From contig JAEXDA010000046.1 of the NCBI GenBank assembly GCA_023401925.1, forward strand, positions 37,370 to 101,369: a stretch of DNA of 64,000 bases, given 5' to 3'. The notes beneath the pieces were generated by a model that did not search any database, was not told the origin of the DNA, and worked only from the letters and a program-made list of their open reading frames with translations. Shown here piece by piece: positions 17,326-25,833 of this stretch; position 1 is the stretch's first letter; every line of letters begins with the position of its first letter. Source of the DNA: Bacillota bacterium (GTDB lineage: Bacteria; Bacillota; UBA4882; UBA8346). Position numbers and translations under genes: made by a program.

Positions 17326-17685
17326 CTATGAGAAGGCTAACCTTTTGAGAGCATTTATCACATCAGACTTATTCAGCGGCTTTAAGAAAAAATCATGGGC
17401 ACCGGCTTTTAACCCTTGAACAATAGCGTCCTTGGAGGAGCTGGTACTGCAAATAATGATCTTGACCTTGGAATCAAGTTCTTTAAAGAAATGAATCGAC
17501 TCGATCCCGTCCCATTCCGGCATGAATAAATCCTTAATGACCACTTCCGGATGGAACTCACGAAATTGCCGGCAAGCTTCTTGATAAGTCCCCGCTTCCG
17601 AAACTTCATAACCGGCTTCGAATAGAAAATCTTTTAGCATCGCCCGGAGTAGAGGTGAATCATCAACAATCAGGATTTTCACCAT
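17326..17685 (-). CDS. Stand-alone CheY-like response regulator
   Basis: A single REC domain of 119 residues with no output domain. The acidic pair VDDS, the phospho-acceptor Asp in VIKDLFMP (about residue 52), a Ser/Thr switch (CSTSSS) and the Lys in LKPLNK are all present, so it should be phosphorylatable. The start ATG follows a G-rich SD with short spacing. No kinase or chemotaxis gene is adjacent. Confidence 0.88.
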   Translation of the reverse strand: MVKILIVDDSPLLRAMLKDFLFEAGYEVSEAGTYQEACRQFREFHPEVVIKDLFMPEWDGIESIHFFKELDSKVKIIICSTSSSKDAIVQGLKAGAHDFFLKPLNKSDVINALKRLAFS

Positions 17686-17848
17686 AGCCCCCCCAGTTTT
17701 AGAGCAAGTTCTCCTTGAGAAATTACTTCAACAAGGTATATCAATATCGGCTCTCTCCGAAAGGAATTTCGGGACTACCCACATTCAAAAAGACAGTATG
17801 TTATTCGAGAAAAAACTTCGCTCTCCTTCCGTTGTTTCCAGAATTTTA

Positions 17849-18187
17849 TCAACTGGGCGGCAACTCGCCGTTATGAACTTCATAGCTCCAATTCCGCCCT
17901 TGATTATTATCCCAATTTAAGGCGTCATCCCGAAAACAAAAATTAAATTTGGATGGCTCATCGACCTGAATTGTCACCGACCATCCTCCATCGCGGTTTT
18001 TTTTCATTGGAAGATCCACGATCTTGTCCCATTCTCCCGATCCATATCCGGCATGGAGAAAAATTTTATTTGCGCCGCTATCGGCAAGAAGTCCCTTATA
18101 TTTGATCTTCAATTCTTCCCCAAGAGTGATCGGCACTGGATCCAGATAAATTCCATCCACTGTTTCTTCGATTTTTTTACGGGGCAT
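17849..18187 (-). CDS. Stand-alone starch-binding-like module (CBM25 type)
   Basis: The 112-residue protein has no signal peptide and consists almost entirely of a CBM25-like fold: HAGYGSGEWDKIVDLPM, then GGWSVTIQV and FNFCFRDDALNWDNNQGRNWSY, which is the typical ligand-face pattern. It could bind cytoplasmic glycogen/starch-like polymer. SD GGAGG precedes ATG 18187. No amylase or glycogen gene is adjacent. Confidence 0.8.
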   Translation of the reverse strand: MPRKKIEETVDGIYLDPVPITLGEELKIKYKGLLADSGANKIFLHAGYGSGEWDKIVDLPMKKNRDGGWSVTIQVDEPSKFNFCFRDDALNWDNNQGRNWSYEVHNGELPPS

Positions 18188-18386
18188 CGACTCAAACCTC
18201 CATTATTAAAAAGTAAAACCATGAGTTTTTAGTTTATCCGTAAAAATAACGAATTAAACATTGAATTCATTCAAAGTAAAATCTGAATATTTTTATCCCA
18301 TGAAACAAAATTTAGCCAAATTGTGGATTATAATTTCGAATTGTGATAGTATTTTTAGTTAGTAATTGAAATAAGAGGTGTGAAAA

Positions 18387-18758
18387 ATGTCTCCTCATTT
18401 TCCCCAACCTTTGGCGGTTACCGAATTTGGCCGTAAAGCACAGATAAATATCCGTTTATCGGACTTTGAGATTCCTCCTATGCAGGATATCCTTTTAATC
18501 GGAAAAAAAGCACCCATCGGACCGGAAGCCGTTCGCAGAATGGTTGATGCAATGTCGCCGGAACAATACGAAATCATAAGCCTGGAGCACAAATTTTTTG
18601 AGGCCCTCGTTATTAAGAAATCTTTGTTAAAGCAAATAGCGAAGGAAAAATTGTTGCCCGTTATCTTGGAAGAAGGAGAATTAATCGGCTCGGAAGAGCT
18701 GGTAATCAAAGCACAGATCAATATTGTTTATGAAATAAACCGAGGTATTTCCTTGTGA
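18387..18758 (+). CDS. Conserved-looking small protein, partner of the CBS-GGDEF gene
   Basis: A soluble 123-residue protein that I do not recognise. It is mixed alpha/beta with no signal peptide, no TM segment and no cysteines. It overlaps the following CBS-GGDEF start by four bases (GTGATGA), so the two are co-translated and probably act together. The SD AAGAGGTG precedes ATG 18387. A weak promoter (TTGTGG-18-GATAGT, 18321-18350) is possible. Confidence 0.75.
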   Translation: MSPHFPQPLAVTEFGRKAQINIRLSDFEIPPMQDILLIGKKAPIGPEAVRRMVDAMSPEQYEIISLEHKFFEALVIKKSLLKQIAKEKLLPVILEEGELIGSEELVIKAQINIVYEINRGISL

Positions 18759-19582
18759 TGACCAGCATAAAAGAAATAATGACCGGTGGAGTCATTACAA
18801 TAAGTCCCGACTGTTCGGTACGCAAAACAATCGAAATGATGGAACAGTATCAAATCGGATGTTTCCCCGTGGTGGAAAACAATCAACTCTTAGGCCTGAT
18901 TACTTCCAGGGACACCAGAATCAGCCATCCAAACCGCTTGGTGGCCGACGCCATGAGTAAAAAGGTCATTACACTATCATCAAAGGATTCCGTGTGGGAA
19001 GCGGAAAAATTATTGAAACAATATCAAATCGAACATTTAATTGTCACGGATGATAACCATCTGGTTGGGGTGGTTACCAAGGCGCAGCTATACGCTGAAT
19101 TGGGGAAATATGTTGATTCCCTTACCGGTTTATATACGGCTGCTTTTCTCCGGCATAAAGCTTTGGAATTATTGCACGAAGGAAAGGAAATTACCATCAT
19201 TTTTTTTGATGTAGACAACTTCGGAATGGTTAATAAAAATTTCGGCCATATCATCGGCGATGAAATCTTATGCAAAGTCGCTGAAATCCTATTAAATTCC
19301 ATTGATGGCGACACGGATTCCTTATGTCGCTATGCCGGCGACGAATTTTCAATCTTAACCATTCAACATTACAATGTGGCGTTGGATTTGACGGCACGGA
19401 TAACGGATGCCCTCCGGAACGCAGACTGGCCCAATAATCTCACGGTGACTTTGTCGAGCGGTATCGCCGGAGGAACACCCATTGCAGGCCATCACGAGGA
19501 TTTTGTTAAACTTATCAATAAACTTATCAATAAAGCCAGTTTGGCTTCTACAAAAGCTAAACGCGAAAAAAACGTTTCTTAA
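18755..19582 (+). CDS. CBS-pair/GGDEF diguanylate cyclase-like protein
   Basis: The 275-residue cytosolic protein has two CBS motifs (about 5-115), a sensor module that usually binds adenine nucleotides, then a GGDEF domain (about 122-270). The signature reads AGDEF, which is tolerated in active cyclases. FFDVDNF, the metal/substrate block, is intact. No RxxD inhibitory site is seen. It would tie c-di-GMP synthesis to cell energy state. It is translationally coupled to the unknown 123-residue protein. Confidence 0.88.
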   Translation: MMTSIKEIMTGGVITISPDCSVRKTIEMMEQYQIGCFPVVENNQLLGLITSRDTRISHPNRLVADAMSKKVITLSSKDSVWEAEKLLKQYQIEHLIVTDDNHLVGVVTKAQLYAELGKYVDSLTGLYTAAFLRHKALELLHEGKEITIIFFDVDNFGMVNKNFGHIIGDEILCKVAEILLNSIDGDTDSLCRYAGDEFSILTIQHYNVALDLTARITDALRNADWPNNLTVTLSSGIAGGTPIAGHHEDFVKLINKLINKASLASTKAKREKNVS

Positions 19583-19592
19583 AGCCTAAACC

Positions 19593-19761
19593 ATCAAGTC
19601 TCCCGCCAAGGTGTCGGCACTATAAGTGACGCAGACGCAGAGAAAAGACGAAAGACATTGTTGGTGAAAACCTCTAACCCCTGCGCGAGAACAACGCCCT
19701 ATTTTTATCCTTTTCGATTGCCCCGGTAACTGCGAGGGTGGACGACTATCCAGAAAATACG
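19593..19761 (+). repeat. Degenerate direct repeat, copy 1
   Basis: About 170 bp beginning with CAAGTCTCCCGCC and including GACGCAGAGAAAAGACGAAA, ACATTGTT and TCGATTGCCCC. The same order of blocks returns at 20131-20268. No coding frame is maintained. Confidence 0.6.
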
Positions 19762-19883
19762 TTTGCCCAAATTTCTACCCTTCTCTTTACTTAAAGGGAA
19801 TTCGCTAAAATCTTCGGCCTATATGGAATTGCTTCGAAGCCTAAACGTTCAAAACCCCAAAAGCATGCTAATTGCCTTTAAGG

Positions 19884-19926
19884 GGAATTGTGAAACAATT
19901 CCTTGAAAAAACGCAAAGCGTTTTTT
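19884..19926. terminator. Two tandem perfect hairpins
   Basis: GGAATTGT-GAA-ACAATTCC (19884-19902) is followed directly by AAAAAACGC-AAA-GCGTTTTTT (19906-19926). The second is a symmetrical terminator-like hairpin usable from either strand. The rest of the 19583-20314 gap holds only degenerate repeats. Confidence 0.55.
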
Positions 19927-20130
19927 AGGGCTGGAGTCGGGTTTAGGTTCGTTTTCTTCCTTTCATGTGGGGGCTGTCGAAAAAGGAATTTATGGTGGAT
20001 AATCTTTCAAGGTAAAAAAACACCCCCTTCCCTTGAATCACTAATTTAAAGCCTACAGGGACCGGGGGTTCGTTTGATCATCGGCAAATTTTCTGCCTAT
20101 CCTATCTAGAAAATACTTCGAGGCCCAAAA

Positions 20131-20268
20131 AATCAAATCTCCCGCCGAGACGCAGAGAAAAGACGAAAAACATTGTTGAAAAAACCTCTGCTCGAGTAAA
20201 AATACCCTAATTTTCATCCTTTCGATTGCCCCATCTAATGCTGGGGTGGGGGACTACCTTCTAAATTT
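20131..20268 (+). repeat. Degenerate direct repeat, copy 2
   Basis: Second copy of the element at 19593-19761, with the same blocks and several indels. It ends about 50 bases before the glnS stop on the opposite strand. Confidence 0.6.
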
Positions 20269-20314
20269 GAAAAAATTAAAAGAAGCGAATCGAAAATCAC
20301 GGGTGTATGCACCT

Positions 20315-22042
20315 TCACCCTTTCCAGGAATCCCGGAGGGGTACAATCTGGTTGAAAACCAAATGTCCGGCCTGTGAATCCGAATCAACCACGTAATAAC
20401 CCTGGCGTAAAAATTGATAGTGATCGCCTGGCTTGGCTGTTGCCAAACCCGGTTCCACCAAACACTGGGTTAGCGCCTTCAGAGAATCCGGGTTCAAATT
20501 GGATTTATAGTCGCCCTCGGCGGCGTCCGGGTTTACCACCGTAAACAAATGGTCATATAACCTCACTTCCGTCGGAATGGCATGTTTGGCGGATACCCAA
20601 TGTAACGTGCCTTTCACTTTGCGGCCATCGGAAGACCACCCGCCGCGGGTTTCCGGATCATAGACGCAATGAACTTCAACCACTTCGCCGGAGGCCGGAT
20701 CTTTCACCACATTGGTGCAAGTTACATAGTAAGCGTGCTTTAAGCGGACTTCCTTACCCGGGGAGAGCCGGAAAAAACCTTTGGGGGGATTTTCCATGTA
20801 ATCTTCCTGTTCGATAAATATTTCCCGGCAAAAAGGCACTTTTCTATGGCCGAGTTCCGGATTTTCCGGATTGATCTCCGCATCAAACTCCTCCACCTGG
20901 TTTTCGGGATAATTGTCGATGACTACTTTCAGCGGTCGCAAAACTCCCATCACCCGCGGCGCTTTAATATTTAAATCTTCCCGCAGGCAATGTTCGAGCA
21001 AAGCGATATCGACCATGCTGTTGCTTTTGGCCACGCCAATCCGCTCGCAGAAGTCCCGGATCGATTCCGGAGTATAACCACGGCGCCGTAAACCGGAAAT
21101 GGTCGGCATCCGGGGATCGTCCCAGCCGCTGACGTAATTATTTTTAACAAGTTCCAGGAGCTTCCGCTTGCTCATTACGGTATAATTCAGGTTCAAACGG
21201 GCGAATTCAATCTGGCGGGGCGGCGTTGGAAACTCATCCCGGAATTGCTCCACCACCCAATCATAAAGCGGGCGGTGATCTTCATACTCCAAGGAACACA
21301 AGGAATGGGAAATTCCTTCGATTGCATCCGAAATGGGGTGGGCGTAATCATACATCGGGTAAATACACCAGGCGTCGCCGGTCCGATGGTGAGTGACCCG
21401 CCGGATACGGTAAATCACCGGATCTCTCATGTTGATATTGGGGGACGCCATATCAATTTTGGCCCGTAGTGTCCGGGAGCCGTCCTCAAATTCTCCCGCG
21501 CGCATGCGGCGGAATAAATCCAGATTCTCCCCCACGGAGCGGTTTCGGAAAGGGCTTTCTTTCCCCGGTTCGGTCAGGGTGCCGCGATAGTCTCTCACCT
21601 GGTCGCCCGAGAGATCACAAACATAGGCCTTGCCGTTTAGAATCAATTTCTCGGCGCATTGGTAAAGTCCTTCATAATACTCGGAAGCATAATAAAGCCG
21701 ATCCTCCCAGTCAAATCCCAACCAATGAATATCTTCCATAATGGAATCCACATATTCGGTGTCTTCCTTCACCGGATTGGTATCATCAAAACGGAGATTA
21801 CACTGGCCTCCGAATTTTAGCGCGATTCCAAAATCAATGCACAAAGCTTTGGCATGTCCGATATGCAGATATCCGTTGGGTTCAGGAGGAAAACGAGTGT
21901 GCACCCGTTTACCATGTACTCCGGTTTGCAAGTCTTCCTCCACAGCATCTTGAATAAAGTTGGAAATTACCGGATTCGACTTTTCGGCAGGATCATTCTC
22001 CGCTGTTTTCAAACTTCCATCATTCGCTTTCTGGGTTTCCAT
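20315..22042 (-). CDS. glnS: Glutaminyl-tRNA synthetase
   Basis: This class I synthetase charges tRNA-Gln directly. HIGH appears in NGYLHIGHAKAL and the KMSKS-type loop as VMSKRKL. The GlnRS-specific beta-barrel anticodon domains are complete (FFRLSPGKEVRLKHAY and neighbours), separating it from GluRS. The frame opens at a TTG at 22063, but AAGGAGGA inside that extension serves the ATG at 22042. Many Bacillota lack GlnRS and use Glu-tRNA amidation instead, so its presence is a notable taxonomic marker. Confidence 0.95.
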   Translation of the reverse strand: METQKANDGSLKTAENDPAEKSNPVISNFIQDAVEEDLQTGVHGKRVHTRFPPEPNGYLHIGHAKALCIDFGIALKFGGQCNLRFDDTNPVKEDTEYVDSIMEDIHWLGFDWEDRLYYASEYYEGLYQCAEKLILNGKAYVCDLSGDQVRDYRGTLTEPGKESPFRNRSVGENLDLFRRMRAGEFEDGSRTLRAKIDMASPNINMRDPVIYRIRRVTHHRTGDAWCIYPMYDYAHPISDAIEGISHSLCSLEYEDHRPLYDWVVEQFRDEFPTPPRQIEFARLNLNYTVMSKRKLLELVKNNYVSGWDDPRMPTISGLRRRGYTPESIRDFCERIGVAKSNSMVDIALLEHCLREDLNIKAPRVMGVLRPLKVVIDNYPENQVEEFDAEINPENPELGHRKVPFCREIFIEQEDYMENPPKGFFRLSPGKEVRLKHAYYVTCTNVVKDPASGEVVEVHCVYDPETRGGWSSDGRKVKGTLHWVSAKHAIPTEVRLYDHLFTVVNPDAAEGDYKSNLNPDSLKALTQCLVEPGLATAKPGDHYQFLRQGYYVVDSDSQAGHLVFNQIVPLRDSWKG

Positions 22043-22473
22043 TGATAGGTCTTCCTCCTTCAATTAACTAACAGGTCAAACACTCACTTTTCAGGCAAAA
22101 AATTCAAGGGTTTTTCTTCCAGCGATCTTACATTTAAATTCTATTATAAACAATTTAACGCCATTTGCCAACGTATTTTAAGAATTCATTCCTTGAAAAA
22201 AGGCGGCCGCGGACAAAAAGTGCCATAAAAATGCCATAGAGCTTGTTTTTATTCCCCTGGTTGCCGGGCTCCTTTAGGTTAACCGGAAAACGGAAGGAAA
22301 TGAAATCCTGGGCTCTTTTAACAGCAGTGTTCAAAGCCTTCAGCACGAAATAGTATCTACGTTCACTCCAAATCCATTGACAAAGGAGCATTTTCATGTT
22401 CTTAATCGCTTTTATGTTATTATGGTCCTATACTTCAAGATATGAAAGTTCGGACAATCGCTAAAAACCATCA
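22043..22473. other. Gene-free spacer upstream of glnS
   Basis: About 430 bases with no convincing gene. An 80-codon minus-strand frame (22155-22397) lacks an SD and recognisable features. A glnS promoter should lie near 22060-22150, but I could not assign one with confidence. Confidence 0.5.
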
Positions 22474-22512
22474 GGTAAAGCCGGGCGCTTTAAATCACCG
22501 CCCGGCTTTACC
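22474..22512 (-). terminator. Intrinsic hairpin after the patatin gene
   Basis: GGTAAAGCCGGGCG pairs perfectly with CGCCCGGCTTTACC (14 bp, 11-base loop) about 45 bases after the patatin stop. The T-run is weak, but the stem is very stable. Confidence 0.7.
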
Positions 22513-22557
22513 CGCCAAAGAAAGCCAACAGTTCCCCGTTAGCCATCCGCGGCGAGA

Positions 22558-24801
22558 CTAAAAAATATGCCCCAACATAATCTGGTACGAATGATCTCCC
22601 TCTTCCCCATAGCTATATCCGATATAAATCTGTCCAAAAATCGTCGCGCTTAAAAATCCCACCGCAATATCACTTTTTAAATCCCGGGAGGACCAATCCT
22701 CAAAAACGCCTCCGTTTTCATACCACAAACCCAGGTAAATGTTCCTGCCGCTCATCGGTAGATACCCCAGGGCTTTGAGATAACCGATATTTCCCAATAC
22801 ATAATTGCTTCCCGATAATTCATTGATATTGTAACAACCCAGGCGAAAAGGTCCTCCCAGATGGAATTGCTGGGTCCAGGGAGGAGCCTCCTCAAACGAT
22901 CCTCCCGCAGCCACCATCGTAAAGACCATATCTTTGGCTCCGACCGGGAAACACTTTATTAACTGGGATTCTACCTGTCCAAAAGAACCGCCGCTTCCCG
23001 GAACACAATCATACCAACTGGCCTCCGTCTTCCAATCCAGGCCTTTTTGGGCTAATATCATTTCATCATTGTTATTAAAACTCCAGACAAGATGGGTCCG
23101 GCGGATAGTCCCATTTAAATCCGAAGGAATTTCATTACCGGACTGTCTTCGGAGGGTCTGATTTCCAAGCGAATAACCAACCCTCAGTTCGGCGCTTTTT
23201 TCAAAGCGATATCCGCCATCCAACCCGATTTCCGAATAGTAATTTTTATAGGAATTCATGGGGTATCCATCCTGAAAATTACTGAGATTCGTTTCCTCCA
23301 TTTTGATAAAAGGCGCTATAAAGAAATTACTTTTGCGGAGGGGTTTATAGAGCTCCGAAAACAGGTAAATATCACTTCCCACTCCGATATCGGTGCGCAG
23401 TTCCGAGCCAGGTCCGTTGATATTGAAAGCGGTAAACCGAAAACCAGGATTCACTTGGCTTTGTTTCTCCCCGATTTCAATATTCAGGGCGAAATCGATG
23501 AAAGGCGGACCATAGGGTTTTTCAACCGCAACAATCGCTAAAGTAGGAACTCCACCCCGGTCCTGATACTCATATCGTAAGCTTTCATAGAGAGAACTTC
23601 CCAAAATATCGGTCAAATCGGCTTCCAGTTCATCCGGATCCAGCAACTTTCCCACATGATTACGCAGCCGGTTTTTAATCATCCTGCCATTTTCGGATGA
23701 CGTCCCCAAAACTACGATCCGTTCGGGCACGGGCTGGACGTTTTTTTTGCGCCGGTTGCGCTCCGTGATATACCGTTGCCATTCTTCCTCGCTCAAGGAA
23801 TATTTCTTAAGACCGGAAGCCTCGGCGGCTGCGGCTTGATATCCGTAAACGATAAACTGGTCGATGGCTTTCCAGCTCAACATCGACAGCTTGCCGCGCT
23901 GAGGCTCCAAAACCACATCCGCAATGGCTAAAGAGCGCTGACTGTTGTTTTCGACAATCGCATCAATGGCGTTTAATAAGACAATGCTCCCTTTGGAACC
24001 GCTTGGTTTTCCCCGGTTGGCGTTTAAATGAACCGCGATAATGACATCGGCGCCCATTTTCTTGGTAACATCCGTGGGAACATTGTCATAAATACCGCCA
24101 TCCACCAACTGCCGCCCGTCCCGCTCCACCGGTGTGAAAACATTGGGTACGGCCATGGTGGCGCGCATCGATTCAGCCAGAGAACCATCTCCCATAACTA
24201 CGGTTTCATTATTCATAATATCCGCAGCCACGCACCGGAATGGGATCGGCAGTTCATCAAAGCTCCCAATCGAAGAATAAGGAAGCGTTATCCTGCTCAA
24301 GAGTAAATTAATCCGGTAGCCACCCAAGCCCTGCGGAAATTTTAGGCTATTCCCCTTAAAACCCATTTCCAGCTCGGCCGAATAATTCCGCCGGTCTTCT
24401 TTGCGCCGGAAATCAATATTTTTTAACGGAGGCGCCGAATCAAACAACCGGTTCCAATCGATCGTCTTCAAGAAGACCTCGATTTCAGCGGCTGACATTC
24501 CTGTGGCATAACAGCCTCCAATTAATCCGCCCATACTGGTGCCAGCCACATAGTCAACGGGAATCCGGTTTTCCTCCAGCCATTCCAAAACCCCGATATG
24601 GGCTAAACCCAATGCGCCGCCACCCCCTAAAGCAATACCGATCTTAGGGCGATCCAGGGTGGGGTTGTCAGCCAGGACGGGGTGGAATTTCAAAGCAAAA
24701 CTCAGTAAAATGAGGCCTACCATCAGTATAATGACGTACTTCCCGCAAAAGACTGGTTTTTGAATCGATTTAGACCTTCTTCGTCTCAATATCTTCTTCA
24801 C
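22558..24801 (-). CDS. Patatin-like phospholipase with outer-membrane barrel (type Vd-like autotransporter)
   Basis: The 747-residue protein starts with a long positive N-region and a signal peptide (about 25-45). The patatin domain (about 52-250) has the oxyanion loop GGGGALG, nucleophile elbow GTSMGG and catalytic Asp in VDGGIYDN. A POTRA-like segment (about 365-440) and a 16-strand-type Omp85 barrel follow, ending in a terminal Phe (MLGHIF), as outer-membrane proteins do. This is the PlpD-like architecture. It presupposes an outer membrane and BAM machinery. It begins at GTG 24801. A lipase role at the cell surface or periplasm is inferred. Confidence 0.88.
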   Translation of the reverse strand: MKKILRRRRSKSIQKPVFCGKYVIILMVGLILLSFALKFHPVLADNPTLDRPKIGIALGGGGALGLAHIGVLEWLEENRIPVDYVAGTSMGGLIGGCYATGMSAAEIEVFLKTIDWNRLFDSAPPLKNIDFRRKEDRRNYSAELEMGFKGNSLKFPQGLGGYRINLLLSRITLPYSSIGSFDELPIPFRCVAADIMNNETVVMGDGSLAESMRATMAVPNVFTPVERDGRQLVDGGIYDNVPTDVTKKMGADVIIAVHLNANRGKPSGSKGSIVLLNAIDAIVENNSQRSLAIADVVLEPQRGKLSMLSWKAIDQFIVYGYQAAAAEASGLKKYSLSEEEWQRYITERNRRKKNVQPVPERIVVLGTSSENGRMIKNRLRNHVGKLLDPDELEADLTDILGSSLYESLRYEYQDRGGVPTLAIVAVEKPYGPPFIDFALNIEIGEKQSQVNPGFRFTAFNINGPGSELRTDIGVGSDIYLFSELYKPLRKSNFFIAPFIKMEETNLSNFQDGYPMNSYKNYYSEIGLDGGYRFEKSAELRVGYSLGNQTLRRQSGNEIPSDLNGTIRRTHLVWSFNNNDEMILAQKGLDWKTEASWYDCVPGSGGSFGQVESQLIKCFPVGAKDMVFTMVAAGGSFEEAPPWTQQFHLGGPFRLGCYNINELSGSNYVLGNIGYLKALGYLPMSGRNIYLGLWYENGGVFEDWSSRDLKSDIAVGFLSATIFGQIYIGYSYGEEGDHSYQIMLGHIF

Positions 24802-24936
24802 CCCGGAATTTTCTTCCCAATTTAAAGTTCTGCATTTTCAATTCATTTTAAGTATTTATCATCCGAAGTCAATATCCTTTTTGAATTCACTGGATAAGTG
24901 TTAACGAAAGTTAAATTTGTGCAATCAGGACACAAA

Positions 24937-24970
24937 AAAAGAAAGGCTTTTAGCTTCAGCCTCTCTTTTT
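24937..24970 (-). terminator. Terminator after pilin-like gene 3
   Basis: The minus-strand hairpin AGAGAGGCTGAAGCTAAAAGCCTTTCTTTTTTT closes the pilus-like operon, about 22 bases after the last stop codon. Confidence 0.75.
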
Positions 24971-24992
24971 ATCGAATAAATCAAGGTTACTA

Positions 24993-25478
24993 TCAATTGG
25001 TAATCGTTAAGGTAATCATTTGTGATAAAGGAGCCGTCATTCGGACATTCACCGGAGTCGTATAGGTATAACGAATCGTCTTTTGCGATTCCGCGACTTT
25101 TGACACACCGGTCACCAAATCAACCGGAGTGCTTTTTAAAAAAACTCCACCAGCACTCAACGCTCCCGAAGGGGCCTCTAAGGAAATCAAGAGGTCGGAA
25201 TCTTTCGGCAGTACGGTATTTAAGACTCCGGTTATTTTTTTATGTTCCTCATTGGTGGTAATTCGATAGGTAGAAGTTGCATCAATGATTTTAACGGTTT
25301 GCGAGTGGACGGTCACTGTCTTTTCATGGGTGATGTTCAAATCGCCGGCAAGCGCAATCTCATTGACCGCCTGTATGCTAAAGGTAACGGTCTGCGAAGT
25401 ATTGCCGTTTGCCGTAGCGAGGCTCCAGGTACTTGCCACAAAGAACACCATTGTTAAAACCATGAATCCATTTTTCAT
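24993..25478 (-). CDS. Pilin-like secreted subunit 3 (c-di-GMP riboswitch controlled)
   Basis: The 162-residue protein has a signal peptide (cleavage after about residue 24) and one beta-sandwich-like domain with no cysteines. It is clearly related to the subunits at 30091-30588 and 30710-31198. Shared features are an early QTVTF-type strand, a central TYxITTNxExxKITGxL block, a PxDLVTGxSKVAES segment and a terminal alternating strand TLTITN ending in Asn. The open frame extends 95 codons upstream, but that part is the riboswitch pair. The true start is ATG 25478, with GGTGG upstream. I infer a fibre subunit secreted through the adjacent usher-like protein. Confidence 0.8.
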   Translation of the reverse strand: MKNGFMVLTMVFFVASTWSLATANGNTSQTVTFSIQAVNEIALAGDLNITHEKTVTVHSQTVKIIDATSTYRITTNEEHKKITGVLNTVLPKDSDLLISLEAPSGALSAGGVFLKSTPVDLVTGVSKVAESQKTIRYTYTTPVNVRMTAPLSQMITLTITN

Positions 25479-25505
25479 TATTTTCCACCATACCTGATCA
25501 TTTAT

Positions 25506-25608
25506 TTCGGCGACCCGGCTGCCAATAGCTTTGACGAATGTTGCGCACTCGTTCCACCTTAGGCCCGTGGGTTTTGCGTCTCCAGCTTTCACTGAATTTG
25601 CCATTATC
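25506..25608 (-). promoter_or_regulatory. Cyclic-di-GMP-I (GEMM) riboswitch, second aptamer
   Basis: Minus-strand features match the GEMM-I consensus: GGCAAA (25597-25602), a P1b hairpin with a GAAA-type loop, GACGCAAA (25573-25580), GGGCCTAA, a P2 hairpin and a closing GCCGGGTCGCCG. It ends about 27 bases before the subunit 3 start codon, close to the SD. Control of translation initiation is therefore likely. Confidence 0.92.
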
Positions 25609-25656
25609 GGATAAATTGTCGATACTGCCGTGATGGTGAAAATAAAAAAACTTATC

Positions 25657-25760
25657 TTCGGCGACCCGGCTGTCATATGGTTTAACGAATGTATCCATTC
25701 GTTCCACTTTAGACCCGCAGTTTTGCGTCTCCAGTTTTCACTGGATTTGCCATTATCGAA
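25657..25760 (-). promoter_or_regulatory. Cyclic-di-GMP-I (GEMM) riboswitch, first aptamer
   Basis: A second complete GEMM-I aptamer lies upstream in tandem: GGCAAA (25746-25751), perfect CCAGT-GAAA-ACTGG hairpin, GACGCAAA (25722-25729), GGGTCTAA, an ACGAATG/CATTCGT P2 stem and GCCGGGTCGCCG. A run of seven T follows the 3' strand almost at once, so P1 formation might itself favour termination. Confidence 0.93.
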
Positions 25761-25784
25761 CAAGTTTTTAATAATTGTTAATTT

Positions 25785-25812
25785 ATTATATCACCTTTGG
25801 GAATTTAAGCAA
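25785..25812 (-). promoter_or_regulatory. Promoter of the riboswitch-subunit 3 transcript
   Basis: Minus-strand TTGCTT (25807-25812), a 16-base spacer and TATAAT (25785-25790) precede the first aptamer by about 25 bases. The sequence GGTGATATAATA resembles GGTGATATTATA ahead of subunit 2 (near 30621). Confidence 0.75.
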
Positions 25813-25833
25813 GACCGATCATTGTTGCTTTTT

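Noticed and set aside
22155..22397. 80-codon minus-strand frame between glnS and the patatin gene
   Set aside because: No SD, no recognisable features and no promoter. Kept only as part of the spacer.
25479..25763. 95-codon N-terminal extension of the subunit 3 frame
   Set aside because: The DNA is the tandem riboswitch, and the encoded sequence repeats itself for that reason. The signal peptide starts at 25478.
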